Assembly: GCA_021234155.1 (NCBI GenBank)
Contig: JAJEKV010000031.1
Location: forward strand, 16,061,029-16,125,028
Direction of reading: 5' to 3'
DNA: 64,000 nucleotides
From: Isoetes taiwanensis
Taxonomy: Eukaryota > Streptophyta > Lycopodiopsida > Isoetales > Isoetaceae
A model generated the notes under the pieces. The model was not told the origin of the DNA, ran no database searches, and saw only the letters and a list, made by a program, of their open reading frames with translations. Shown here piece after piece: positions 23,309 through 33,614 of the stretch. Position 1 is the stretch's first letter, and every line of letters begins with the position of its first letter. The translations under genes were made by a program, and so were the position numbers.

Positions 23309-24222
23309 ACCTGCATGGGGCCTTGCTGGTAGGCTTAGTACCGCTCTAAAGCTATCTCACATTCAACCCCTCTAAAAGGAGGAAGCTTCGATCTCATCCG
23401 GGAAAAGATCACCAAATTCTGAGAAGATTAGCAATCCCCTCCGCAAAGTATCGACATTTGCTTCATGTTTAGCATCCGACTCAATGGAGGCAAGTCTAAT
23501 GACGCAGAGGGAGCTTTTTCTTGGCGATAGCTTTATTTAACCTGTCTCGATGGACATAGACCAAAAGATAATAGGGTTTGAATGGTTCACCTTTTATAGT
23601 CACGCTGGCTCCATTAGTCTGCGTTGAAGGTAACTTCCGCCGCAGCCTATGTTGGCCTTTGCAGATGCCAAGAATTCCATACCAACGATGAGGTCGTGAT
23701 TTTGCCAATATCCATCAACTCGGCACCCAAAGCAACCGTGCACTGGGCAACCCCATCTTGAGATTGATGCGACGGCCATGTGTGTGTCGATCTTACCACC
23801 GGGCTAGAGTAATGGGCCCTGGCCGGGACCTCAAAGTTTCAAGATGCAAGACCGGGCCATTCTAGGAGAAGCAAAATTATGTGTACTTCCGTGTCCATAA
23901 GGATTACAAAAGGCTTACCGCCTACTTTGACCTATGGTGGAAATGACAAAGCAGCTGACTTTCAAAGATTGCCGGTTTCTATAGCCGCAAGGATATGAGA
24001 CGCACCGTGAATGTACTCGGGAGCCGCCCTCCTCGACAGTAGTGTTGACTCAAGATCGCCCCAATCGAGGTCGACCATGGCGGTAGGCGTCTGGCGTGAC
24101 ATAAGGACAATTACATGAAGTGCCCAGCCGCATACACCAGAGCATGCCTTATCTCGGGCGGAGTTGTTCTCGGCCTCTTTAGGAATAGATCGTAAGAGGT
24201 TCAACTTCCTTACCGACATTGT
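23309..24222 (-). pseudogene. zinc knuckle and aspartic protease region (element 1), heavily broken
   Basis: Frames here are short. A damaged CxxC and a downstream histidine/cysteine context near 24230-24110 fit a decayed gag knuckle. In an alternate frame, 23640-23710 shows a DLIVGMEFL-like phrase, as at the end of gypsy proteases. No intact DTG/DSG catalytic triad could be read. Confidence 0.55.
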
Positions 24223-24960
24223 TTACATTTTATCGGGCGTCTTAAGGTGACTTTTTCTCCTCGGGCGGCCATAAGAGTTCATTTGAGAGGGCCCCGGACT
24301 TATGCAGCGGGGTTTGTCTGGTGTGGACGGCCGTGGCTGCGAATAAGGAGCAGGACGCGGATACTGGTTCCTTGGTGTCTCCTCTTCGAGGCTCAATGCT
24401 TTAGCCTCAGCCTCCGCAACAAATTTCGGGTCTATGGCCTTAACCATTCGTTTAATTGATGGGGCCAACCCTTCAATGTAACCCTCCACCGCCCTCTTTT
24501 CATTCATACCTGGTACATATAGCCTCAGGCGCATAAATTCATCAGTGTAGGCCTGGACTGACATACCCTTTTGCTCGAACCTGTAAAAAGTCTGAATTTG
24601 TTGGCATTTGTGCGCACGAGGCACATAATGCGACTTAAAAGCTTTAGCAAACTTTTTGAACTTGCACCTACTTCTGTCCAGATGCTTGGCTCTAGCATAG
24701 CCCTTCCACCAAATACGGGCAGCTCCTGTAAGGTTTGTGGTGGCAACCTTTCCTGTATCCTTTTCTGTCATGCCATAGGATTTACCGAACTCCTTCATTT
24801 CGTCCAACCAGGACTCTGCATTCAATCCGCCTCTAGATTTTCCATCAAACTGGGCTGGTTTTCTATTCTTCCATATACTAGTTATGGCCGTATCAACCGT
24901 CTTGCGGTACTCCTTATCCCGGCGCTTTGCATGGTCACCAGCTGATACCGACGACTCGTG
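24223..24960 (-). pseudogene. gag (Retrotrans_gag type) of element 1
   Basis: An open frame of at least 201 codons that continues upstream of the first ATG to about 24945 (DTAITSIWKNRKPAQFDGKS, then GGLNAESWLDEMKEFGKSYG). Typical capsid blocks are LTGAARIWWKGYARAKHLD, FAKAFKSHYVPRAHKCQQI and MSVQAYTDEFMRLRLYVPG, ending in a proline-rich stretch. This is the common plant chromovirus capsid, quite different from the decayed gag at 9.8-10.5 kb. Confidence 0.9.
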
Positions 24961-25537
24961 AGGACCTGTATGGCTGATTGTGAGGAGGTGGTGCTATCCC
25001 TAGAAGAACTCCGACGACGTTTAGAACGGGGCCTTCTCGGTGCAGCCGCCACGTGGCTGGTTTAAAGGTGGAGATGGTCTGCTTTGTGTAGGTGGGTGGA
25101 GCGGAGGTAACTTCAGGTCCATCTTCTTGTATGTTTGCGTGGTGGGTTGGCGTGCAACACATAAGCTTGCAACTCGCCTAATTGCCTCTTCATTAACATA
25201 AGTTCCTGTTCAGGTGTTAGTCTATCGGCATTTGAGGGTGTACGCCAGCGGCGTTATGCGGCACCATCTATAGCGAGCATAAAAAGGTATAAGCAGAGTT
25301 ATAGTGACATAAGGTCGCACAAAAATATCATTTCGGATAGGGTAAAGAGAGAATTCAAGAAAAGTACAATGGCAAAGATTCTTATTACAAGTGAAACTGT
25401 CATTCCATTATGGTTCAGTACATTGATAGTAACACAAGTTGATACAAAGATATAATACAAGGACAAACATTATACATTGGAGATTGGAAGTTCAACTCAC
25501 ATATAACATAAACAAAACAAAACTGAGGAGACCGGGC

Positions 25538-26026
25538 CTAGGGGTTGGCAAATGGGTACAGGATTGAGTAGCGAACACTTTCACGTACAGCCCTAACAAG
25601 CTTGTAACGTGCCCAGGCCTGGACTATAACAGACTGGTAATCTAGCGTTGGGCTAATAATAAGGAGATTAAAAAGCCTCCTTAATGCATAGAAAATTTGC
25701 CACAGGTGGTCGTTGGCATCCTCGAAAGCTTCGTGCCTTGACATGTCCCAATAGTCCCATGTGCGGCGAAGAGTTTGCTTCAGATCCTCGAAGGCCCGTT
25801 CCCTGAGAATGTTGACTATCTCCATCCCCTTGGCGGGATCATAGGGCTCCCCTGGTGGTGCGGGTTCTATCTCGTAACCTTCGTCCCATTCCGGGTACTC
25901 CCCATACCTTTGGCCATAGTCCTGGTCAGGCGGCCCTGGATCATCCCTCCTTATCAAGTCGGTAATTCTCTCTTCATATTCTTCGAGTGTCTCTTCTGTA
26001 AGACGATAGAAATGAATATAGAACAT
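25538..26026 (-). CDS. accessory ORF 2 of element 1, unknown function
   Basis: A 162-residue frame. An acidic and proline-rich first half (EETLEEYEERITDLIRRDD, then PGPPDQDYGQRYGEYPEWDE) is followed by a helical, basic C-terminal half (WQIFYALRRLFNLLIISP, ARYKLVRAVRESVRY). I do not recognise the family. A cttacag/AAGAGACA acceptor-like site sits at its start (about 25998), and it shares a reading frame with accessory ORF 1 upstream, so the two may be exons of one protein. It lies between ORF 1 and gag, where chromoviruses normally have only leader sequence. Confidence 0.55.
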   Translation of the reverse strand: MFYIHFYRLTEETLEEYEERITDLIRRDDPGPPDQDYGQRYGEYPEWDEGYEIEPAPPGEPYDPAKGMEIVNILRERAFEDLKQTLRRTWDYWDMSRHEAFEDANDHLWQIFYALRRLFNLLIISPTLDYQSVIVQAWARYKLVRAVRESVRYSILYPFANP

Positions 26027-26209
26027 TGAACAATTTCGTTATACCCTAAACTCCAATAGATGGAAGAACGCATCATGGAAGAGAACAAATTTAATTGTAT
26101 TCATTGATATTGATAAGAAGATGATATACCATAACTATAGATTGGCTAAAGAAAATGCCAAACCAAAAGTCTACAACTATACGCAATATGAAATGCGTAA
26201 TACAATTAT

Positions 26210-27608
26210 CTAAGAGCTAGGTCCTCCCTCTTCATTCGTAGACCGAGGAGGTGGTGGCGGCGGTCGGTGTCGTAGCAGAGTCACCCCTGGGTCTACTGTG
26301 GCAGCCGCAATGGAGGCAACCTCTGGCGGATAGGCAACAGCCAATGGGGCCGCCGTTAGGAGCTTCATACTCGTCCAGGGTGCAATGTCTTGGCCCAAAG
26401 CTGTCAGGGCAAGATCCCGTCGTACGAGTACATAAGTAAATGTACGATAGGGAAGCTTCTTGTGCCCGGCCAAGGTGGAAAGAGCACGGAGGGTCCACCA
26501 TGAAGCTTCGGCCTCCGGCCCTAAATCTCGGGCTATAAAAAGAACTTGCCCCTGTCAAAAAGCTGATAAAAAGAAGCGAGTAAGGTGGTTTCCCAATACC
26601 TTCCCCTGCGGGGTCTCTGACGTGGCCACCTCCTTGTCTAAGTCCATAGGGACTTCTTCTTCCTTGAGTTCTTGCTGCTCTTCCTTCAAATGAGCCGGAT
26701 TATGGTACAAATCCTCTCCCTCTTCATCCGAGCCGGAGGGAACCTCAACCATATTAATATTTGGGACATGAGGTCCCATAGCTGTAAAGGCATCCGGTGA
26801 AGGCTGAGAGGGCGGATCCTGCATCACCAGTTCCCAAAGCCGTAGCAAAGTCTCGGCCGGCTCTATGGTCTCCTGGTGGAACTGGAGTAACTGCTGCACC
26901 TCCGGGGGAAGCTCAAGGAGCGAAGTCAATGAAATCATCCATACAGTACTCCGCTAGCTCATAGAGCATATGGTCCTTATGCCGGCGCTTAAATCCGGCC
27001 ACCATGTGATAGGTCCAGATGATATCATCCAAGAGAAGATATTCTTGCCCTTGGTGATAAACAACTGGAAGGGCGTCTAGCCCTGACAAGCGTGCAGCTT
27101 GCTCCCGGCGTGGTGGCATCTCCTCTGCCAACTGCTTCCAACGGGCGAAATCACCCATGCCTATATGCTCATCTTCTCCCTCCTCAGAAGATTCAGGAAG
27201 TTTGCCCTTCTCTACAGGCAAAATTTCATCCTCAACGTATTGATCCATGAGGATGGCTAGGGCGAAGGCAACTTCAAGATATTGGCGCCCTTGATGCTGC
27301 ACAACGGGTAGGTGCTTGCCCCATCTAAGCTTTCCTTTCAGCACATCATACGCGTGGGTGTCACCCCCTAACATATCCCGGACTACCTCCCGTTCTAGAT
27401 ACAACTGGGGAGGATCCCCAAGAGGAACACACAAAGGAAGCATCTCCTCTGTGTAAAACTCTAGGAATCCGGCATAGTCTGGGTGCCGCTGCATATTAGT
27501 GATGAGATCTAGGCGCTGACATAGCAAGGGCCGCAACAGGTCGAAGGGCACTTGCGGATCCCAATGCTCTCCGTCTTGGTACCATGCAAGTACGTCGGTG
27601 GCTGCCAT
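26210..27608 (-). CDS. accessory ORF 1 of element 1, about 466 codons, unknown function
   Basis: It starts at a strong GCCATGGC context (27608). The first frame of 231 codons passes by one frameshift near 26930 into a second frame. That frame contains one TGA (26555-26557) and ends at 26210. The N-terminal part contains a repeated motif, LPVVQHQGRQYLEVAFALA and LPVVYHQGQEYLLLDDIIW, about 80 residues apart. The middle is strongly acidic (SDEEGEDLYH, LKEEQQELKEEEVPMDLD). The last part is again globular and ends in a run of prolines. I recognise no domain. The regular character across the frameshift argues for one protein with one or two consensus errors or decay events. Ogre-type elements carry an ORF before gag, but this element has a chromodomain, so it is not one of those. 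Confidence 0.65.
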
Positions 27609-27812
27609 GGCGCTGGAAGGGAGGAGGAAGGAAGAAAAACAGGTATAACAAATGAAATGAACTTTGAAGATCCTTTTTAACCCCTTTTATTTATGCTGAC
27701 GTCAGCATTTTCGTATTCAATACAAATTACAAGGTTTTTAATACAAAATAAAAAGTTTTTATTAAATATCAAAAAAGTATTTACAATGCGTAACCCCTGC
27801 AAAAAAAATGTG

Positions 27813-28354
27813 CTAAGGATGCTCCCTTCGAATCCTGTGGGCGAGGGCTAAATCCTTAGGCATTATGGTGACCCTCTTTGCGTGGATTGCGCAAAGATTG
27901 GCGTCACCAAAGAGTGCCACCAGATAGGCCTCCATGACCTCTTTGAGTGCCAAGATGGCAAAAAGTTTGGAAGGCCGAGGTCGGTTTTGAACTCTGGACA
28001 ATCCCGAACCAACCTCTGAAAGGGAGCTTCTTGCAAATCTTCAAGTTGGGTGGACTCTTTAAACTTACGGATCTCCCGTAAAATATAGAATATAAGATTC
28101 CACCTCGGTACCGGTGGGGTTTCCTTTGTGGGCAGGGTTGGGAGGGCCCAAAATATTAGTGACCTCCTTAAATTCCCAACAAAATGGTAAGTAACGCATC
28201 CAACCAACACAAAATTGTTGGAGCTCACATTCTTTCCAAAAGCCTCAAAGAGCATATTTTCCTTGTCCAAATTATTTGCGGACGATTTGTCAACCACGGA
28301 CTTCCTTGCAGGTCCAATCCAATTATATTTTCGATTGGGATTGGGCACGCCCAT
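27813..28354 (-). pseudogene. histone H3-like coding region inside element 1
   Basis: Frame 28354-27863 contains GPARKSVVDKSS (an ARKS tail motif). About 70 residues later come [31 protein letters not shown], then a shift to frame 28001-27813 with [38 protein letters not shown] and RIRREHP-stop. These are the alphaN, alpha1, loop1, alpha2 and alphaC segments of histone H3 in correct order, with the usual C-terminus. A third frame at 28118-28104 reads PHRYR, the conserved residues just before alphaN. The tail is longer and unlike canonical H3, and many core positions differ, so this is a variant or decayed copy. At least two frame changes are needed. It lies within the retrotransposon, on its coding strand. 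Confidence 0.8.
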
Positions 28355-28737
28355 CCACGATCAAGGTCCAAAGGAGAAACGGTTGCTCTGGGCCTTCTCC
28401 TCCTTTTCCCTTTGGATCCGAACTCGCATATTTCCTTGAACTCCAAAGGCTCTCCCTAAGGTCTTCCTAGACTTCCCTATACCAAATGGTAAATGGGCTT
28501 TCAATGATTAAAGATGTGTATTTCCATTGATACATTACCATTGCCTTTTTCTATCTGAATCATACCTTAAGTAATCTATGTAGATATGTAGATCCTCCCC
28601 CATACCAAACAATGGGAATCTCATCCCATGGGGTATGGGGAATTGATATTTCCCCGCCATCTATGGACGGCGACTCCATCAAAAGTAGATGCAACATTTA
28701 CCTAAATGCCACTAAGCATCCGCTTATCTCCCTTTGG

Positions 28738-29082
28738 TCATCTAATAAGTGAAGTTTCGGAGGAGTCGGCCTCCTTCCAATGTCCTCCTCCCCTCGGTGT
28801 GGCCTTCACATCTGGGAGGATAAAACTTATTAACATCATGAAAGTCGGGGCATATAGTCCATGGTGTGGTCTATCGGGCGGAGGTTCATTCCATGATCGA
28901 AAAACGTGCTCAGAAATGGTAGATGGGATAGGGAATCTATCATTGTTCTCGACATGGTTCACCAACTTCGCCCGTAAGTATGTCAATGAAGGCGGGTCAA
29001 GAGCCATATTAGGGCGATCAAGGCATCGATCCGGCTATAGTAAGGGTAGTGGGGTCCACAAGACTTTGGTGTTGGCCATGGC
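28738..29082 (-). CDS. accessory ORF 0 of element 1, unknown
   Basis: A frame starting MANTKVLWTPLPLL at about 29082 is interrupted by one TAG and then continues as MALDPPSLTYLRAKLVNHVE, with histidine- and proline-rich residues before a stop at 28738. I do not recognise it. It lies between the 5' LTR and the H3-like region on the coding strand of the element. Confidence 0.35.
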
Positions 29083-29279
29083 TTATGGAAATTGTGAAGG
29101 TCTAGAAGAACAGATTCGGCAGGGCTGTTAGCTAGGGAAGGACCAAAGGTATGGAAGGCGCTAGGGTTTAGCGAAGAACTAGGGCGAAGAAGCAAGGTCG
29201 TCAACGGCTATGGCGGGCGAAAGATCGAAATGAATGAATGGCTTCCCATGTCAAGGCGGAGATAATAACTTTAACACGG

Positions 29280-29640
29280 CTAACTTTTTAAAATTTAAAT
29301 TTTTTCTTATTAACTTTTTTTTTTTTTTTTTTTATTGTATTAAAAAAATTATTTAAACTTTGGATGAATATTTCGATTTGGGCGCCGACGGGCATTCTCG
29401 GCCGCTCCCACCATGTTGGGGTCGAAAAAGAGAACCAAGCGGGCGCCAGGTTTGACTTTTCGGACCAGCGTTGACTAAGACGGTATTTAAACTTGTTCGG
29501 CATCCCGATAGCATTTTTGGCTCTCCCACCCCGACTACAAGGCGACAAAAATGAAGCGGCGCCCGAGTTGGTTTTCGGCCCTTCCGCGGACCATTTTTTC
29601 CGCCAAACACGATTCGGCCCTAGGGGATTCATAAATGGTT
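29280..29640. repeat. leader of element 1 with a diverged tandem repeat and poly(T)
   Basis: A T-run at 29316-29333 is followed by two diverged copies of a segment running from a CGGCATcCCGA / GACGGGCATTCTCGG start to a GGCGCC..GGTTT end (29383-29455 and 29499-29580). The rest of the leader up to the PBS has no feature. Confidence 0.45.
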
Positions 29641-29888
29641 CTTCAATTTTACTTTTCATTCAATGGAACCACTTTCTCCTTCATTTGAACTACCTACAAA
29701 AATTTATAACCCCTCCAAACTTGGGGCCTCCAGTCGCCTTAACTTCTTTAAACCTACAATTTCTTACTTTAACCTAACACAAAGCCAAACATCAAAGAAG
29801 ACTAAGCAACACACTAGATTAGCCTCCTCCTAGCTAATAACTAACGAAGTTAGGGTTTGTAAATGCTATGATTTGAAAGCAACCGAAA

Positions 29889-29907
29889 TCACGGGCTCGA
29901 TAATAAA
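29889..29907 (-). other. primer-binding-site-like sequence of element 1
   Basis: Minus-strand reading next to the 5' LTR is TTTATTATCGAGCCCG. It resembles the initiator-Met-tRNA PBS TGGTATCAGAGCC with one A missing from CAG and two or three other changes. Element 2 has a clearer version with the same missing A. Confidence 0.5.
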
Positions 29908-31520
29908 TGTTGACGCCTCCAAATATATATTTACCTTTCTACCATATACATACGGGACTTTCCCCCTCCCATGGCAACCATCTCGCTTTATGAGCAGGCC
30001 CTCCAAAACCGGGCCATCTACTAAGAGATGCTCGAGTGAAGGACACCGGAGGTGTCATTCGCCCACGCCATGGGCTCCTACGTCGCGGAAGCATGAATAC
30101 AAGGGTTAGCACGCAAAGATAAATCATATATAAATATCCACCAATTCAGGGTGGCACATCCATCCAAGTACCAACGCAAAGAATATGCATCTAAACCTAA
30201 GAAAACACCCCAACCCCTAGGTTCTACCCCCGCTCGAGACTCCGGTGAGGATCGATCATTTAGGTCTCAAGAGCAAGATAACCGAAGTCTTGGCATGGCG
30301 CTATGTGGCATAGAACATCGGCTAGGGTTGTCCACTCCATCCGCCCCTCCCAATGCACACTTTGCAAATGGGTCGATTCACGCTTATGGCTTCGCTTATA
30401 GCCTCCCTGAGACGCAGACTCAAGGTATCACCCTTTGAGCCTACCCGTGGTTCATGACGCCTCCCGATGAGGCAGGTCACAGGAAGCCGCCCCTTCCGGA
30501 TCACAAAGTGGTTCCATGGGTGAGTTAGAGAATACGTACGCATCACGACCCCCGCGAGATCCGCACTCCAACTTACTCACCCTAAATCTACCAAAGTGCA
30601 AGATGCTCCATAACGGATCACACCTCTACACCCGTGGAGTGTCCAATCCATACCCGGCCCACACGCATGGGCCATCGTGCCTAGCAGAAAGGATATGGGA
30701 GTCTCGTGAGCCTTTTATGTTCGCGGCAAGACCCCACCCCCACTTCACCACCGTCCCTTTCTCGGTGCTAAGCCGCACCATAGCATCTACGATTCGGTGG
30801 TCTCTTGTACACAGCCGCATCTAATGGGAATATTACGGGCTCTATCTAGGAGCATACTATCATAGATGAGCTAAAAAAGGTTTCCCTACCCCCTTAAAAC
30901 CCAAATTTAATGGAAGCTAACAAATACTTCATAGATTCATCAATAATTTCTTAACAGAGCACCATTCATAATTGAAATGTAATCCTACTTATCAGAGAAG
31001 GGTTAATCTCATCAAAGGCAATCAGAAAAGAGGACTGACGTACTATCCTACAAAACACAAGCTAAACTACTACTAACCCGTGTTTCGGCTGGAACCATTA
31101 TCGTGGGGTGCTTCCATAGTGTTGGAGCTAGGGTGTCGTGACGCCTAGTGGTTGTTCGCTGATTTAAAAACAAAGAAGTTGCCTTCTTGGGCCAATCTGC
31201 TCCTTGGGCTTTGGGCCGGGTTCGATTATGGTTGATATGGGGGTGGTGATCCACCTTAAGGGATCCAATTAGTAATCACCATGCTGGCCAATCAAGTTTG
31301 GCCAGGTGGCGCCTTCCCAAACCATAATTAGCTTAATTATCCTTTTTAAATATTAATTCCTTAATTATAGGTTATTATCCTTAATGATTAAATTAGCATA
31401 GCTAATTTAATCCCTTTTAGGTCAACCCCCTAGGTTACCATACCCCATGGTGGCGTATCTATACTGGGTGACGTGTCATTATATTTATACATATACCGTA
31501 TAAATACTTGGAACGTCACA
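29908..31520 (-). repeat. 5' LTR of element 1
   Basis: 1613 bp, TG...CA termini, pairing with 18394-19898. Differences come in short bursts, many at CAG/CTG or CG sites. A segment of about 110 bp near 31120-31300 is present only here. Confidence 0.9.
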
Positions 31521-31740
31521 CATATGACAATAGGACCTATGCAGATACATGTATAATTTTGATCATAGATCACTTTATACATTAGGTAATGTATCATGCA
31601 CATCCATACCGTAAAGCTCCAAATGCTAAGCATCCAGTCTTTGAGCCTTATAACTACAATGTCGTTGCATCATTTGAGTCGTAGATGTTAAGCCTTGCAT
31701 ATCATGACCACATATGCCCGTGAAAATCATTAGAATAATA
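31521..31740. repeat. segmental duplication copy B, right part (after the CATAT duplication)
   Basis: It begins with the second CATAT of element 1 and then matches copy A 13291-13526 closely, for example GACAATAGGACCTATGCAGA and onward. Confidence 0.9.
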
Positions 31741-31743
31741 ATA

Positions 31744-31806
<63 letters not shown>
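31737..31806. repeat. (AAT)n microsatellite
   Basis: About 23 AAT units with one AGT interruption. Copy A has only GAATAATAA at the matching place, so this array expanded after the duplication. Confidence 0.95.
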
Positions 31807-31809
<3 letters not shown>

Positions 31810-33518
31810 TTGTTCTTATCAAACGTTCATTTGCCTGTTAGAAAGTCTATTAGTTGAAGATGCAATCAATATTATATTCGATACATCCAATTCAGATAAT
31901 GGAGCACAAACCTGCAAATGAACAATGCTTCCAAGAAAAAAAAAGGGAGGAAAATTTGTAGACGTGAACATGACTATCAAACATGATAAAGTCGATGATA
32001 ATACGCAGAGCCTATATAACCAAGCAAGAACTTTGTCTATACACAATTCAAATCCAAACTTTGTCTATACACAATTCAAATCCAACGTCTCCAAGATTTT
32101 CCTGTGTCAGCTTAAGAACAAAACGGATTGGAACCTTTCAAATTTGCAAGATCTAAATTTTATTTCTGCTTCAAACAACCTGGAAATTCGTGTTGTGATG
32201 TGGAACAGGAAGGGGTCAGGCATTCTTGCCACCCTGACCTGCATAATCCGAGAATGTCGTATTTTCACTATGTCAAGATAAGCAATTACTGGATTCTATA
32301 GGTTTTTGTGCAGCAAGTTTTCATTTTTGATAAGAATGATCTTGAATCAGGCAAGAATCTGAACCCACTTATCTTGACATGTAGCAAAACAATTTTCGCG
32401 ATCTAGATTAGGAGGGACAAGCAACAGGGAAGATAGATTGTGTGGAAAAGACAATATGTAACAAAATAACAGGGGGTTCCACGGGAATTTAATATGGATG
32501 TAAAAATAAAAATTCCTGAAACCATAGATCATATATCCCTATAATAATAATAATCGAATAAGTTGTTATAAAAAAAAACATAGATTCAAGATAAAAAAAA
32601 TAATTGCATTAGCTCACTGAGTATATTGGTTAAAGTAGTCTTAGTTAAGACATTGAATTATTTTGGTAGAGGTTCGAGCTCCTGTATTTCATATTCTAAA
32701 ATCTTAGGCAAAGTCGTATAGAGGTTCGATATTCCCTCAAAACCTTAGGCGAAATCGTATTTGATATTTCAAAATCATAGGTGCCTCCAATCATAAATGA
32801 CTATACGCGAAACGAGAGGTGCTTAGCGGCCCCAACATACGATCTGGGTCGTAGGATCGACGAATCCGACGACTGTGGTAGTCCAGGGTACTTGGAAAAA
32901 TGTAAGGCGTCTTATGTGCTATTCAAATGGGCGATTTTTTCTTCATCCCTAAAGATCGGCTGAGTAATCAAGGGGACATAGCTGAAGTGTTGCCTTAGCA
33001 ACGTGCCGTGCATGGTGCGAGAGTTGAGGCCACTCAACGGGATTGAAAATTCTAGTTTCAGCACGAAGTCAGCAAATTTTCCGCTAGCCCATCGCCATTA
33101 CACGTGAATCCCCCTTTACTACAACATCGATGTAAGCAAAGTTCGATGCTGCAAGACACCAGACTAGAAAAGGCGAGAGACAAGACGCATCCAAAGATAA
33201 ATCGAAGCTGACTAATAGAAAAAATAGTGGGAACAGCGGTATCCTCGTTGTCTTAGCTCGCAGCTAAATTTCCACTTTTAAAATGTATTCAAAATATTCG
33301 TGACATAGGCCTATACTACAAGCACACACTCCAGCCCTTGGGTTTGCCCTTTGGGGCAACCCAAAAAGTTAAGAATAGGCCCCAAAGGTCCCTTTGTAGA
33401 ACCCGCGTTCTACAAGGGATATGTGCGCCACGTGGTGACAGCCAATCCGCAAAGCTTAAAGCCGGTACACGGGAGTGAATAATGCAAATGCGGGAAAATA
33501 TTCGCACATATTTCTTGA
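31807..33518. other. spacer upstream of the PRT1-like gene, with a tRNA-derived SINE-like segment
   Basis: At 32606-32690 (+), TTAGCTCACTGAGTATATTGG (A-box-like) precedes GAGGTTCGAGCTCC (B box) by about 45 bases, like a tRNA-derived SINE head. A second GAGGTTCGATATTCC follows at 32720. A 118-codon plus frame at 31925-32281 has no recognised family. The promoter of the PRT1-like gene should lie in the last part, but no element is assignable. Confidence 0.4.
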
Positions 33519-33614
33519 GAAACCATTAAAAACAACAAAAAGCCCTGGCCTGGATATGGGCCCAAGGAATTTAGAGACAACTCATTTCTTGGTTCTAGGC
33601 CTACGACACGTGGA

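Larger units (their letters stand above)
18394..31520 (-). mobile_element. LTR retrotransposon, Ty3/gypsy chromovirus with 5' accessory ORFs (element 1)
   Basis: 13127 bp in total, coding on the minus strand. In element order: 5' LTR (31520-29908), PBS-like site, accessory ORF region (29.1-25.5 kb), gag (about 24960-24223), protease, RT, RNase H, integrase with chromodomain (about 23960-20493), polypurine tract (19911-19899), 3' LTR (19898-18394). A 5-bp target duplication flanks it. The domain order PR-RT-RH-IN places it in Ty3/gypsy and the C-terminal chromodomain among chromoviruses. Several frameshifts and at least two in-frame TGA codons disable it as given. The size is well above the 5-8 kb usual for chromoviruses because of the 5-kb region before gag. 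Confidence 0.93.

Noticed and set aside
24247-24945. Plus-strand frames antisense to gag
   Set aside because: Shadow frames; the minus-strand gag is clearly recognisable.
31740-31806. CRISPR-like regular repeat
   Set aside because: A simple trinucleotide microsatellite in a plant genome; no spacers.
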